Below are positions 1-7,898 of a stretch of 64,000 nucleotides of DNA, piece after piece. The position numbers and the translations under genes were made by a program. Origin of the DNA: Burkholderia seminalis DSM 23518 (GTDB taxonomy: Bacteria; Pseudomonadota; Gammaproteobacteria; Burkholderiales; Burkholderiaceae); contig NZ_CADFDK010000002.1 of NCBI RefSeq assembly GCF_902832885.1, positions 186,001-250,000 on the forward strand. The letters are read 5' to 3'. Position 1 is the first letter of the stretch, and each line of letters begins with the position of its first letter. The notes beneath the pieces were generated by a model. That model was not told the DNA's origin. It searched no databases and saw nothing but the letters and a program-made list of their open reading frames with translations.

Positions 1-882
1 CAGCGCGCCGAATACGTCGTTGATGAGTGCGATCCGCGCCGGGTCGCCAAACGGTACCGGTTGCGCCCGCCCCGCGGCGAACGTCCCGTACGCGATTGCC
101 AGCAGGCGTGCCGGGTCATCGGTGCCCGCGATGGCTGCGTCGATCCTTTCGACGAGACGCGGCCGGTCTTCGGCGCGCGACCCGGACAGGCACAGGAACA
201 CGAGCGCCGACAGTTCATGCAGGTCCTTGACCTGCAGCAACGCCGGCAGCCGCGCGACGATCCGCTCGACCGGTTCGTCGCGCAGCGCGTCGCCGAAGTC
301 GAGCACGGCGGTCATCGGATTGCGGTCGGCATCCAGCCGATCGAGCGCAGGCACGCTGGCGGGCGCGGCTGCCGGTGCAGATCGCAGCGCGTCGGCCACC
401 TGCTGCGTCCATGCCGGAAAGATCATCCTGACGTTGCCGAATTGCTCACCGCCTTCCGCCGCCGGATTCCACCGGTACACGATCGTGCCGCCGTGAATGA
501 ACGGCGAATACAGGTGCTCGGGCGTTTGCGGCAGCGGCCGCCGGTTGATCGGCAGCCACGCGAGCGTCAGCCAGTCGTAATGGCCCGTCGCCGGCACGGC
601 GGGGCTCGAACTCGCGACGACCTGCCACGTGCCGCGATTCGCGTAGCGGCGGCGCGCGTCGGGCACCGGGACGGTGCGGCCTTTCGCGGTGTCGAAAACC
701 GTCGTGCCGGTGACGTTCTGCCCGCTGTCCTTTGCCGGCGTGATGGTCGAGATGACCCACGACGCGCCGTCCGCCGCACGGTAGTCGGACGGCTTCAGCG
801 TCGCGACGTCGTGCACCATGCGCGTTTCCGCCGCGACGGCGCTCGGCGGGAGATCGGCGGGGGCGGCCAGGATGCTCGGCAT
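1..882 (-). CDS. Hypothetical protein, C-terminus beyond window
   Basis: The reading frame is open from an ATG at 882 to the window edge (294 codons), so the C-terminus is missing. A GAGGAAAA ribosome binding site lies just upstream of the ATG. The protein starts MPSILAAPADLPP, shows no signal peptide or membrane segment, and has a Trp-rich middle (HYDWLTLAWLPINRRPLP). I do not recognise the family. It is divergent from the methyltransferase gene at 1073. Codon use and composition match the neighbours, so it is a resident gene rather than a frame artefact. Confidence 0.72.
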   Translation of the reverse strand, partial: MPSILAAPADLPPSAVAAETRMVHDVATLKPSDYRAADGASWVISTITPAKDSGQNVTGTTVFDTAKGRTVPVPDARRRYANRGTWQVVASSSPAVPATGHYDWLTLAWLPINRRPLPQTPEHLYSPFIHGGTIVYRWNPAAEGGEQFGNVRMIFPAWTQQVADALRSAPAAAPASVPALDRLDADRNPMTAVLDFGDALRDEPVERIVARLPALLQVKDLHELSALVFLCLSGSRAEDRPRLVERIDAAIAGTDDPARLLAIAYGTFAAGRAQPVPFGDPARIALINDVFGAL

Positions 883-1072
883 GGATTTTCCTCGGAATCG
901 GGTGCGCATCGTCGAACGGGGCGATGCGCGGCGGCACGGGTTGTTTCCCGTAACTGTAGGACGTCGCGGCCGGAAACGGAAACCGGCCGGATGGCCAATC
1001 CGCCCGCGCCGTTCGCCGCTTCGGCTTACCATGCGCATCCTGGGCAACGACGAATACCGGGCGGAAGCGGAC

Positions 1073-1798
1073 ATGACGAACACGAAAGCCATCACCGAAC
1101 ACTGGACGCAGGTGGCCGACCAATGGATCGGCTGGGCCGGCAAGCCGGGCCACGACGCATTCTGGAAATACCGCGCCGGGCTCGCGGCCTACATCGGCCG
1201 CGGCACCGGCACCGCCCTGGAGATCGGCTGCGGCGAGGGCCGCGTGAGCCGCGAGCTGAAGGCGCTCGGCTACGACGTGACCGCGAGCGACGCGGTGCCC
1301 GCGATGCTCGACGCCGCGCGTCATGCCGATTCTGCGCATCGCTATCAACTGGCCGACGCGGCGGCGCTGCCGTTCGACGATGCCAGCTTCGATCTCGTGA
1401 TGGCGTACAACGTGCTGATGGACCTCGACGACATGCAGCGCGCGTTGCACGAGGCGCGCCGCGTGCTGAAGCCGGACGGGCTGCTGTTCATCTCGCTCGT
1501 GCATCCGTTTCGCGATCGCGGCGGCTTCGCGGGGCCGCAGCCCGACGCGCCGTTCGTGCTGAAGGGCAGCTATTTCGGGCGCGCGCATTTCGACGGTGTG
1601 GAAACGCGCGACGGGCTGTCGATGCACTTCGCGGGCTGGTCGCTGCCGCTGCAGGCGTACATGGAAGCGCTGGAAGCGGCGGGGCTCGCGATCGTGTCGC
1701 TACGCGAGCCGCCGCCCGATCACGCCGATACGGATCAACTGAAGCAATGGGCGCGCGTGCCGCTGTTTTTGTGGATCAAGGCGCGGCCGGTGGGGTGA
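1073..1798 (+). CDS. Class I SAM-dependent methyltransferase
   Basis: 241 aa. Residues 45-60 contain the SAM-binding motif I (ALEIGCGEGRVSREL), followed by an acidic motif II (YDVTASDAVPAML) and motif III (LPFDDASFDLVMAYNVLMDL), as in UbiE/COQ5-type small-molecule methyltransferases. The substrate is unknown. I chose the ATG at 1073 because a GGAAG ribosome binding site precedes it; the frame is open further upstream to 818 but that stretch is Arg-rich and does not look coding. A decayed partial copy lies 3.4 kb downstream (4724-5067). Confidence 0.88.
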   Translation: MTNTKAITEHWTQVADQWIGWAGKPGHDAFWKYRAGLAAYIGRGTGTALEIGCGEGRVSRELKALGYDVTASDAVPAMLDAARHADSAHRYQLADAAALPFDDASFDLVMAYNVLMDLDDMQRALHEARRVLKPDGLLFISLVHPFRDRGGFAGPQPDAPFVLKGSYFGRAHFDGVETRDGLSMHFAGWSLPLQAYMEALEAAGLAIVSLREPPPDHADTDQLKQWARVPLFLWIKARPVG

Positions 1799-1808
1799 GC
1801 GCGGGCGG

Positions 1809-1979
1809 TCAAGGTCGGGCGACGACGATGGGTTCGCCTGTCCGGATGAGAACATGAATTGACGCGTTGAACGGGTAGCCGTGGGGATGCAGAAACCGAT
1901 GGAACGACGGATCTCGTATCCCCTGGGCTACTGTGGCTTGTCGACGTGAGACGGCCAGCATTCCGACACCCGTTTTCAT
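1809..1979 (-). CDS. Possible 56-aa protein or gene remnant
   Basis: Short open frame starting MKTGVGMLAVSRR and ending EPIVVARP, just downstream of the acetyltransferase gene; its start nearly touches that gene's stop. The translation looks protein-like (balanced composition, no Arg/Ala runs) and local GC is lower than nearby. No clear ribosome binding site at usable spacing is visible. It could be a small protein or the tail of a lost gene. Low confidence. Confidence 0.25.
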   Translation of the reverse strand: MKTGVGMLAVSRRQATVAQGIRDPSFHRFLHPHGYPFNASIHVLIRTGEPIVVARP

Positions 1980-1984
1980 CCCTT

Positions 1985-2461
1985 TCAGCGCGACAACTCC
2001 TTCCGGTAGAGCACGGCCCCCGGCTTTTCCGCGACGGTGTCGTACAGCCGCATCGCCGTGTGATTCGTCTCGTGCGTTTGCCAGTACACGCGTTCGGCGC
2101 GATGCGCACGCGCGGTGTCGTACACGGCCTCGATCAGCGCGCGGCCGACGCCCTGGCCGCGCTCGCTGTCGAGCGTGAACAGGTCCTGCAGGTAGCAGGT
2201 CGGTCCGGCCAGCGTCGTGCTGCGGTGATACAGGAAATGCACGAGCCCGACGAGCCGGCCTGCGCGCTCGGCGACGAGCGCATGCACCGGTTCGTAGGCG
2301 TCGAAGAAGCGCGACCACGTGAGCTGCGTGATGCGCATCGGCAGGGCCGTGTCGTCGAAACGGCCGTAGAAGCGGTTATAGCCGTCCCACAGCGGCAGCC
2401 ACTGGTCGTAGTCGTCTTCCGTGACCGCGCGTACGGTCAGTCCGGTGTCGTTGGCATTCAT
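1985..2461 (-). CDS. GNAT family N-acetyltransferase
   Basis: 158 aa from the ATG at 2461, which has AAAGG about 9 nt upstream; an open extension to 2635 lacks coding character. The GNAT acetyl-CoA binding motif A is clear at about residues 95-115 (LQDLFTLDSERGQGVGRALI, with the Q/R-x-x-G-x-G/A core GQGVGRA), followed by the helix-strand ending (ERVYWQTHETNHTAMRLYD) typical of the family. It transfers an acetyl group from acetyl-CoA to an amine; the substrate cannot be told. It lies tail to tail with the methyltransferase gene. Confidence 0.88.
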   Translation of the reverse strand: MNANDTGLTVRAVTEDDYDQWLPLWDGYNRFYGRFDDTALPMRITQLTWSRFFDAYEPVHALVAERAGRLVGLVHFLYHRSTTLAGPTCYLQDLFTLDSERGQGVGRALIEAVYDTARAHRAERVYWQTHETNHTAMRLYDTVAEKPGAVLYRKELSR

Positions 2462-2669
2462 GTTGGCGGGCCTTTCGATGAGAAGGGCGCGCGTGGCCGA
2501 TCCGGCCGACGCGTCGCAGGTCTCTACGATAGGAAGTTCACGGCACCATGGGTAGGCCCATGCCGGCGGCATTTCATGGTGCCACGGCCAACCCGCAAGC
2601 AGCGGCGCAACAGGATCATGACGACCCGGCAACACGTTCGGGATGCGCGGACGGGTTCGGCGCGGAGGC

Positions 2670-3707
2670 TTACCCGCGCAGCGGCGGGTTCAACCGCGCG
2701 AACGCCGCCTGCCGGCGATACGGGAAGTACGGATAAGGCGCTTCGACCGCACTTGCCGCATCGAGCTTCGCGACCTGCGCATCGGTCAGCGCCCAGCCGA
2801 CCGCGCCGAGGTTCTGCCGCAACTGTTCCTCGTTGCGCGCGCCGACGATCACCGACGACACGGTCGGCCGCTGCAGCAGCCAGTTCAGCGCGATCTGCGG
2901 CACCGTCTTGCCGGTTTCCTCCGCGATCGCGTCGAGTGCATCGACCACGTCGTACAGGCGTGCGTCGTCGACCGGCGGCCCGTAGCTGGCCGTTTCATGC
3001 AGGCGGCTGCCTTCGGGCAGGGGCGCGTTGCGGCGGATCCTGCCGGTGAGCCGGCCCCAGCCGAGCGGGCTCCACACGAGTGCGCCGAGGCCCTGGTCGG
3101 CGCCGAGCGGCATCAGGTCCCATTCGTAGTCGCGGCCGACGAGCGAGTAGTAGACCTGGTTGGCGACATAGCGCGACCAGCCGTGCCGATCGGCCGCTGC
3201 GAGCGATTTCATGATCTGCCAGCCGGCGAAGTTCGAGGCGCCGATGTAGCGCAGCTTGCCCGCGCGCACGAGATCGTCGAGCGTCGACATCACTTCCTCG
3301 ACCGGCGTGCCCGCATCGAATGCGTGCAGCTGCAGCAGGTCGATGTAGTCGGTGTCGAGGCGGCGCAGTGCGTCGTCGACGGCGCGCACGAGCCGCGCGC
3401 GCGACGTGCCTGCATCGTTCGGACCGTCGCCGGTCGGCAAGCCCGTTTTCGTCGAGATCAGCACCTGGTCGCGACGCCCCTTGATCGCCGCGCCGAGCAC
3501 GCGCTCGGACGCGCCGTCCGAATACACGTCGGCCGTGTCGAACAGGTTGACGCCGGCTTCGAGGCAAATGTCGACGAGGCGGCGCGCTTCATCGACGCCC
3601 GTGTTGCCCCATGCGCCGAACAGCGGGCCGGTGCCGCCGAAGGTGCCTGCGCCGAAGCTCAGGGCGGGAACCTTGAGGCCGGAACGGCCGAGCGTACGGT
3701 ATTCCAT
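2670..3707 (-). CDS. Aldo/keto reductase
   Basis: 345 aa, a full-length NADPH-dependent (beta/alpha)8-barrel oxidoreductase. The catalytic tetrad is visible: Asp and Tyr in FDTADVYSDGASE, Lys in VLISTKTG, His in DLLQLHAFD. The C-terminal cofactor-binding pattern is SSVIVGARNEEQLRQNL. The family reduces aldehydes and ketones; this member is closest to YajO/Tas-like general AKRs. Start ATG 3707 has AAAGGA 8 nt upstream. It diverges from the LysR gene at 3834 across 126 nt, the usual arrangement for a regulator and its target. Confidence 0.92.
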   Translation of the reverse strand: MEYRTLGRSGLKVPALSFGAGTFGGTGPLFGAWGNTGVDEARRLVDICLEAGVNLFDTADVYSDGASERVLGAAIKGRRDQVLISTKTGLPTGDGPNDAGTSRARLVRAVDDALRRLDTDYIDLLQLHAFDAGTPVEEVMSTLDDLVRAGKLRYIGASNFAGWQIMKSLAAADRHGWSRYVANQVYYSLVGRDYEWDLMPLGADQGLGALVWSPLGWGRLTGRIRRNAPLPEGSRLHETASYGPPVDDARLYDVVDALDAIAEETGKTVPQIALNWLLQRPTVSSVIVGARNEEQLRQNLGAVGWALTDAQVAKLDAASAVEAPYPYFPYRRQAAFARLNPPLRG

Positions 3708-3833
3708 CTGCGTTTCCTTTGGTCGGGTGAGCGAGCGGGGCCGCATGTCGATCGTCGGCCACTCAATGTATCGTTTGCGACTTTTCCTGATAATCCTGAA
3801 GATAGCGAAAATATCCTTCGGAAGAGGCGAACA

Positions 3834-4721
3834 ATGCTGCTCGACAACCTCGCGCTGTTCCTGCGCATCGTGGAGAAGGGCGGGCTGGCCGCGGCAGGCC
3901 GCGAGGTCGGCCTGTCGCCGGCCACGGTGTCCGAGCGGCTGACGGCGCTCGAGCGCCACTACGGCGCGGCGTTGCTCACGCGCACGACGCGCGCGATCAG
4001 CCTGACCGACGAGGGCCGCACGCTCGTCGACGGCGCGCGGCGCCTGCTGGCCGAGGCCGACGAACTCGAAAGCCGCGTGCGGCTCGGCGTGCAGACATTG
4101 TCGGGGCCCGTGCGGCTGAGTGCGCCGGCCGATCTCGGGCGCGAGCGCGTGGTGCCCGTCGTCGATGCGTTTCTGGCCGAGCATCCAGGCGTGACGGTCG
4201 ACCTGCATCTCGGCGACGGCTACGTCGATCTCGTCGGCCAGGGGCTCGATTTCGCGATCCGCCGCGGCACGCTTGCGGACAGTTCGCTGCGCAGCCGTTT
4301 GCTCGGCCGCGCGCGGCGCGTGGTGTGCGCGTCGCCTGCGTATCTCGCCGCGCACGGCACGCCGGTGCATCCGGACGAGCTCGCCGCTCACGACTGCATC
4401 GTGATGCGCTTCGGGCCGGACCTGTATGCCGAATGGCCGTTCAGCATCGATGGCGAACCGAAGCGCGTGATGGTGCGTGGCCGCCGCGTGGCCAACGACG
4501 GCGCGCTCGTGCGCGCGTGGTGCATCGCGGGGCATGGCGTTGCGCTGAAGTCGCTGGTCGACGTCGAACAGGATCTGGCGTCCGGCGCACTGGTCGAGGT
4601 GCTCGGTGCGTTCTCGCCGGGCGACGTCGATCTGCAGATCGTCTATCCGGGCAGCGCCGCGCAGCCGAGGCGCGTGCGTGCGTTGATCGACAGGCTGGCG
4701 CAGGCGCTGGCGACGACGTGA
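3834..4721 (+). CDS. LysR family transcriptional regulator
   Basis: 295 aa. The N-terminal winged helix-turn-helix occupies about residues 1-60 (FLRIVEKGGLAAAGREVGLS, ATVSERLTALERHYG), followed by a LysR substrate-binding domain of the DgdR/PA0477-like class (LDFAIRRGTLADSSLRSRLLG). Divergent from the aldo/keto reductase gene, which it probably controls; the AT-rich gap holds TGATAATCCTGAAGATAGCG-type sequence suited to a T-N11-A site. The stop codon lies exactly where sequence shared with the methyltransferase gene begins, so the 3' end may have been shaped by that rearrangement. Confidence 0.92.
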   Translation: MLLDNLALFLRIVEKGGLAAAGREVGLSPATVSERLTALERHYGAALLTRTTRAISLTDEGRTLVDGARRLLAEADELESRVRLGVQTLSGPVRLSAPADLGRERVVPVVDAFLAEHPGVTVDLHLGDGYVDLVGQGLDFAIRRGTLADSSLRSRLLGRARRVVCASPAYLAAHGTPVHPDELAAHDCIVMRFGPDLYAEWPFSIDGEPKRVMVRGRRVANDGALVRAWCIAGHGVALKSLVDVEQDLASGALVEVLGAFSPGDVDLQIVYPGSAAQPRRVRALIDRLAQALATT

Positions 4722-4723
4722 CA

Positions 4724-5067
4724 CGCGAGCGACGCGGTGCCCGCGATGCTCGACGCCGCGCGTCATGCCGATTCCGCGCATCGCTATCAACTGGCCGACG
4801 CGGCGGCGCTGCCGTTCGACGATGCCGGCTTCGATCTCGTGATGGCGTACAACGTGCTGATGGACCTCGACGACATGCAGCGCGCGTTGCACGAGGCGCG
4901 CCGCGTGCTGAAGCCGGACGGGCTGCTGTTCATCTCGCTCGTGCATCCGTTCCGCGATCGCGGCGGCTTCGCCGGGCCGCAGCCCGATCACGCCGATACG
5001 GATCAACTGAGGCAATGGGCGCGTATGCCGCTGTTTCGGTGGATCAAGGCGCGGCCGGTCGGGGTGA
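4724..5067 (+). pseudogene. Truncated copy of the 1073-1798 methyltransferase
   Basis: This stretch repeats 1282-1545 and 1714-1793 of the intact methyltransferase gene with few differences (I count four in the first 264 bases). It lacks the N-terminal third, including SAM motif I. It also lacks 174 bases (58 codons) internally; the deletion ends fall on GCCCGA, present at both edges in the intact gene, which points to slippage or recombination between short repeats. A one-base insertion near the end (GGTCGGGG against GGTGGGG) removes the stop codon, so the frame runs on. No product is expected. Confidence 0.9.
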
Positions 5068-5105
5068 ACGTCCGACCTGGCACACCCGGCGCAACGGCCT
5101 TCCCG

Positions 5106-5528
5106 TCATCCGGCCAGGCTGTTTTCGGGCGGCGGACCGGCCGGTCCGCGGATCGGTGGCGTCGTACTCAGCTTCTCCGACAGCATCCGCTCGTACACGC
5201 CGAAGTGCAGGTCGACCTCCTTTTGCGTGACGGGGGTGACCGTGATGTTGATCTGCTCGGGCAGCAGGCCCAGCACGACCGCCACCGCCGCTTCAAGTTG
5301 CGGTGCACAAACCTGGTCCTCCGCCATCGTCGTGCCGACCAGCACGTCGTAGGTCCGCTCCTGCCGGCAGACGACTTCGACGAGCCGCGCCCGCGCGCTC
5401 ATGTTGTGGTCGATCGCGAGCCGGACGACCTCGGTCACGGTGCGCATCGTTTCGGTCGGAAAGCCTTTCGTCGAGCGCAGCCGGACGCGATGCCTGCCCA
5501 GCGTGAGCCAGTCCGTGTCGAATTCCAT
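5106..5528 (-). CDS. Conserved hypothetical protein next to heat-shock genes
   Basis: 140 aa, starting MEFDTDWLTLGRHRVRLRS, with a GGAGA ribosome binding site before the ATG at 5528. No signal peptide or membrane segment; the middle is mixed alpha/beta (INITVTPVTQKEVDLHFG) and the last 20 residues are Pro/Gly-rich. I do not recognise the family. It diverges from the first hsp20 gene, so the 249-nt gap holds regulatory DNA for both, and a role in stress response is only suggested by position. Confidence 0.7.
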   Translation of the reverse strand: MEFDTDWLTLGRHRVRLRSTKGFPTETMRTVTEVVRLAIDHNMSARARLVEVVCRQERTYDVLVGTTMAEDQVCAPQLEAAVAVVLGLLPEQINITVTPVTQKEVDLHFGVYERMLSEKLSTTPPIRGPAGPPPENSLAG

Positions 5529-5611
5529 GACGTTCTCCGCATGCAGTTCCGGGTCGCTGCGATGATAGGTTCCAGCACCGGAATTTCAAGTGCGAAAATC
5601 CGCCGGCCCGG

Positions 5612-5640
5612 CTTGAAATTTTCCGCGGAGTGCCTATCTT
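5612..5640 (+). promoter_or_regulatory. Sigma-32-like heat-shock promoter for hsp20 genes
   Basis: CTTGAAA (5612-5618) is followed after 14 nt by CCTATCTT (5633-5640). The heat-shock sigma factor consensus is CTTGAAA, 11-16 nt, then CCCCATNT; only two positions of the -10 differ. It points at the hsp20 gene starting at 5778 and would give a leader of roughly 130 nt. Confidence 0.65.
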
Positions 5641-5717
5641 GATTTTCGCTTAGGCAGACGCGCGAGTGACCTCATCCCGCGCGCTGCGTGTTTCGATTTG
5701 TTTGCCGGCAGTCCGGC

Positions 5718-5769
5718 AGGCGAACTGGAGCGCGTAGGCCCGTTCGCCTCCCGGCTGCACTCGAGGAGG
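5718..5769 (+). promoter_or_regulatory. Candidate RNA thermometer in the hsp20 leader
   Basis: Two mutually exclusive hairpins are possible. AGGCGAAC (5718-5725) pairs perfectly with GTTCGCCT (5742-5749). Alternatively CCTCC (5747-5751) pairs perfectly with GGAGG (5765-5769), the ribosome binding site of the first hsp20, across a 13-nt loop. The second would block translation and could melt on heating. Hsp20 genes of proteobacteria often carry such elements (ROSE type). Seen by eye only; no folding energy was computed. Confidence 0.45.
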
Positions 5770-5777
5770 ATACGATC

Positions 5778-6218
5778 ATGAGCGATCTTTACTTCGGAAC
5801 CGACTTCTTCAGCGAGTTGGACCGCCTGCAGCAGCAGATGGCGCAACGCTTCGGCGGCTTCCCGTCCAGCATCCGCGCCGGCCGGTCCGGCACGTTTCCG
5901 CAGATCAACATCGGCGCGACCGACGAGTCGATCGAGATCGTCGCATTCGCGCCGGGAATCGATGCCAACGAACTCGATGTGTCGATCGACAAGGGACTGC
6001 TGATCATCAGCGGCGGGCGGCGGTCGACCCAACCCGACACGGGAAGCGAGACGCGCACCTATGCGCAGGAGCGCTTTGCCGGCACCTTTCGGCGCGTCAT
6101 CGAGTTGCCCGACACGGCCGATCCCGACAAGGTCCAGGCGCGCTACGACAACGGCTGCCTGTCGATCAGCGTCGGCAAGCGCGAGTCGTCGAGGCCGCGC
6201 GCCATCTCTGTCCAGTAA
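5778..6218 (+). CDS. Small heat-shock protein, Hsp20 family (first of three)
   Basis: 146 aa, ATP-independent holdase chaperone. The alpha-crystallin domain covers about residues 38-140 (FPQINIGATDESIEIVAFAP, then IDANELDVSIDKGLLIISGG), with the conserved loop ERFAGTFRRVIELPDTADPDKVQARYDNGCLSI. N-terminal FFSELDRLQQQM is the usual oligomer-forming arm. The ATG follows a strong GAGGAGGA site. First gene of a three-gene run; behind the sigma-32-like promoter and possible thermometer described here. The C-terminal I-x-I motif is weak (AISVQ). Confidence 0.95.
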   Translation: MSDLYFGTDFFSELDRLQQQMAQRFGGFPSSIRAGRSGTFPQINIGATDESIEIVAFAPGIDANELDVSIDKGLLIISGGRRSTQPDTGSETRTYAQERFAGTFRRVIELPDTADPDKVQARYDNGCLSISVGKRESSRPRAISVQ

Positions 6219-6233
6219 CGCAAGGAGGCGATC

Positions 6234-6641
6234 ATGAACGACACGACCCAACTGGCTGAACGCGACCCGTCCGCCCTCACGCGTCGCGGCACGGAGCAGC
6301 CCGCGCGCCGGATCACCCTCACGCCGGCCGTCGACATATACGAGGACAGTCAGGGCATCACCCTGTGGGCGGATCTGCCCGGCGTGACGAAGGACAAGCT
6401 GGACATCAAGGTTCACGACGGCAGCCTCTCGATCGAGGCCGAGGCGGCGGTGCCGACGCCCGCCCAACTGCGCCTGCAGCATGCGGAGGTCCGGGAGCCG
6501 CACTTCGCGCGGACGTTCACGCTGTCGCCGGACTTCGACACGTCGAAGATCGAGGCGAGCCTCCGGGACGGCGTGTTGAAACTGACCCTCCCACGTCGCG
6601 ACGAGGCGCGCCCGCGGCGCATCGAAGTCAAGACCGGTTGA
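6234..6641 (+). CDS. Small heat-shock protein, Hsp20 family (second)
   Basis: 135 aa. The alpha-crystallin domain runs from about residue 28 to 130 (PAVDIYEDSQGITLWADLPG, VTKDKLDIKVHDGSLSIEAE, then FARTFTLSPDFDTSKIEASL and RDGVLKLTLPRR). The A-x-x-x-n-G-v-L box is intact as ASLRDGVL. It starts 15 nt after the first hsp20 stop, with AAGGAGG in that gap, so the two are co-transcribed. Class B-type small Hsps often form mixed oligomers with class A partners, which would suit the tandem arrangement; that is inference. Confidence 0.94.
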   Translation: MNDTTQLAERDPSALTRRGTEQPARRITLTPAVDIYEDSQGITLWADLPGVTKDKLDIKVHDGSLSIEAEAAVPTPAQLRLQHAEVREPHFARTFTLSPDFDTSKIEASLRDGVLKLTLPRRDEARPRRIEVKTG

Positions 6642-6669
6642 CCTTCGTCAACGGCAAATCGGGAGCCTA

Positions 6670-6693
6670 GGCGGCCGCGACCGTGCGGCCGCC
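6670..6693 (+). repeat. GC hairpin between second and third hsp20 genes
   Basis: GGCGGCCGC (6670-6678) and GCGGCCGCC (6685-6693) form a perfect 9-bp stem with a 6-nt loop. There is no following T-run, so it is not a standard terminator; it could be an RNA-processing or stability site that sets the level of the third gene. Confidence 0.4.
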
Positions 6694-6772
6694 CGTCGCG
6701 AACCGGACGCAGGGGGCACCGGCGTCCGCTGTCACGCGGCAATCCCGGGAAAGGACATCATCGGAGGACGCC

Positions 6773-7336
6773 ATGAATACCGATCCGAAAAAATGGAACC
6801 CGTTCAAGTTCCTGCGCGGCGCGGCCCGCAAGTCCGACGGGGACGGTCCGGAAAATCCGCCAGCGAGCGAACCGTGGCAGGCCTCGTTGCCCGACATTCC
6901 GCGACTGCTCTCGCGGGAGCCGTGGCGTGTCGTGGAGACGTTCCTTCATGACCCGTTCGCCGGCCGTGGCGCGCTCGAACGATGGTTCGGCGACTTCAGT
7001 TCGTCGCGCTTCCAGCCGCGCATCGACGTCGTCGATGAAGGGCCGGTGCTTCGCGTGACCGCCGAACTGCCCGGAATGGCGCGCGAGGATCTGAAGGTGA
7101 GCGTCGAGGACGGCGCGATCGTGCTGCGCGGAGAGAAAAAGCAGGACGTGCGCAGCGAGGAAAACGGCTGTTACCGGCTGGAGCGTGCCCATGGAAGCTT
7201 CGTGCGCACGATCCCGATGCCGGAAAACGCCGACCCCGACCGTACCTTGGCGAAGTTCGACAACGGTGTGCTGACGCTGACCGTGCCGAAATCCGAGCCG
7301 GCGCGGACCCTGAGTCGCACGATCGAGATCCACTAG
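6773..7336 (+). CDS. Small heat-shock protein, Hsp20 family (third)
   Basis: 187 aa, longer than the other two because of an 80-residue N-terminal extension rich in Trp and Pro (MNTDPKKWNPFKFLRG; SREPWRVVETFLHDPFAG). The alpha-crystallin domain follows (FQPRIDVVDEGPVLRVTAEL, AREDLKVSVEDGAIVLRGEK, then SFVRTIPMPENADPDRTLAK and FDNGVLTLTVPK), and the tail ends RTIEIH, giving the I-x-I oligomerisation motif. CGGAGGA precedes the ATG. Separated from the second hsp20 by 131 nt holding a GC hairpin and followed by a terminator, so it ends the operon. Confidence 0.94.
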   Translation: MNTDPKKWNPFKFLRGAARKSDGDGPENPPASEPWQASLPDIPRLLSREPWRVVETFLHDPFAGRGALERWFGDFSSSRFQPRIDVVDEGPVLRVTAELPGMAREDLKVSVEDGAIVLRGEKKQDVRSEENGCYRLERAHGSFVRTIPMPENADPDRTLAKFDNGVLTLTVPKSEPARTLSRTIEIH

Positions 7337-7397
7337 GCCAGACCGGCAACGTGCCGGGGCGGCGGCCGGATACCGGGCGCACCGGGCGGTTGGCGCA

Positions 7398-7420
7398 GGC
7401 CGCGGCGCGGCCGGTTTTTT
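7398..7420 (+). terminator. Rho-independent terminator of hsp20 operon
   Basis: GGCCGC (7398-7403), loop GGC, GCGGCC (7407-7412), then GGTTTTTT. Placed 62 nt after the third hsp20 stop. Confidence 0.85.
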
Positions 7421-7429
7421 GTCCGCCGG

Positions 7430-7807
7430 TCAGGAATGACGGACGGGCGTGAAGCCGGCGACGCTCGACGCATGTCTCACGGCATCGTCCTTCGGCCCCG
7501 GTGCGATCTCGCACCAGAATTCCTGATGACGGGCACCGAGCCGACGGGCCGCCTCGTAGCGGTGAAAGTGACTGGCGAGCCAGAACCGGCAGCCGTCGAA
7601 GAACACTTTCATCGCCGGCCGTGCCGCGCGCATGGCGCCCAGCCGGATCGCGGTTTTCGCTTCTTCCAGCGCTTCGACGTCGCTTGACGTGTTGCCGAGA
7701 AGCGCGTCATCGACTGCCAGTTGCAAGAACGTCAGGTAGTCCCGCCCGAGCACGCCGGCAGGCAGCCCCATCGACGAGCGGACGGACGAACGAGGTTCGC
7801 TGGGCAT
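7430..7807 (-). CDS. Hypothetical protein in stress island
   Basis: 125 aa, starting MPSEPRSSVRSSMGLPAGVL. Largely helical by appearance (LEEAKTAIRLGAMRAARPAM), with two aromatic/His patches (FFDGCRFWLASHFHRYEAAR) that could bind a ligand, but no motif I can name. It is transcribed toward the hsp20 terminator and lies downstream of groEL and the 84-aa gene on the same strand. Function unknown. Confidence 0.62.
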   Translation of the reverse strand: MPSEPRSSVRSSMGLPAGVLGRDYLTFLQLAVDDALLGNTSSDVEALEEAKTAIRLGAMRAARPAMKVFFDGCRFWLASHFHRYEAARRLGARHQEFWCEIAPGPKDDAVRHASSVAGFTPVRHS

Positions 7808-7898
7808 GGTGATGTCCGATTCAGCGGGATGGCAGGACGATCGAGGCGCGCGCCTGTGACGCCGCAGCCTCGGCTCCGGCCCGATGGGCCGGTCGAGT

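Noticed and set aside
446-1627. 393-aa minus-strand frame over the methyltransferase
   Set aside because: Antisense shadow. It shares a peptide with the shadow of the pseudogene only because the DNA is duplicated.
2670-5015. A single 781-aa minus-strand frame over the aldo/keto reductase and LysR genes
   Set aside because: Only its last 345 residues are the reductase; the rest is antisense to LysR and the pseudogene and is Arg/His-rich.
4737-5642. 301-aa frame starting in the methyltransferase copy
   Set aside because: It begins inside the domain, lacks the SAM motif, and runs past the lost stop into the antisense of the 140-aa gene.
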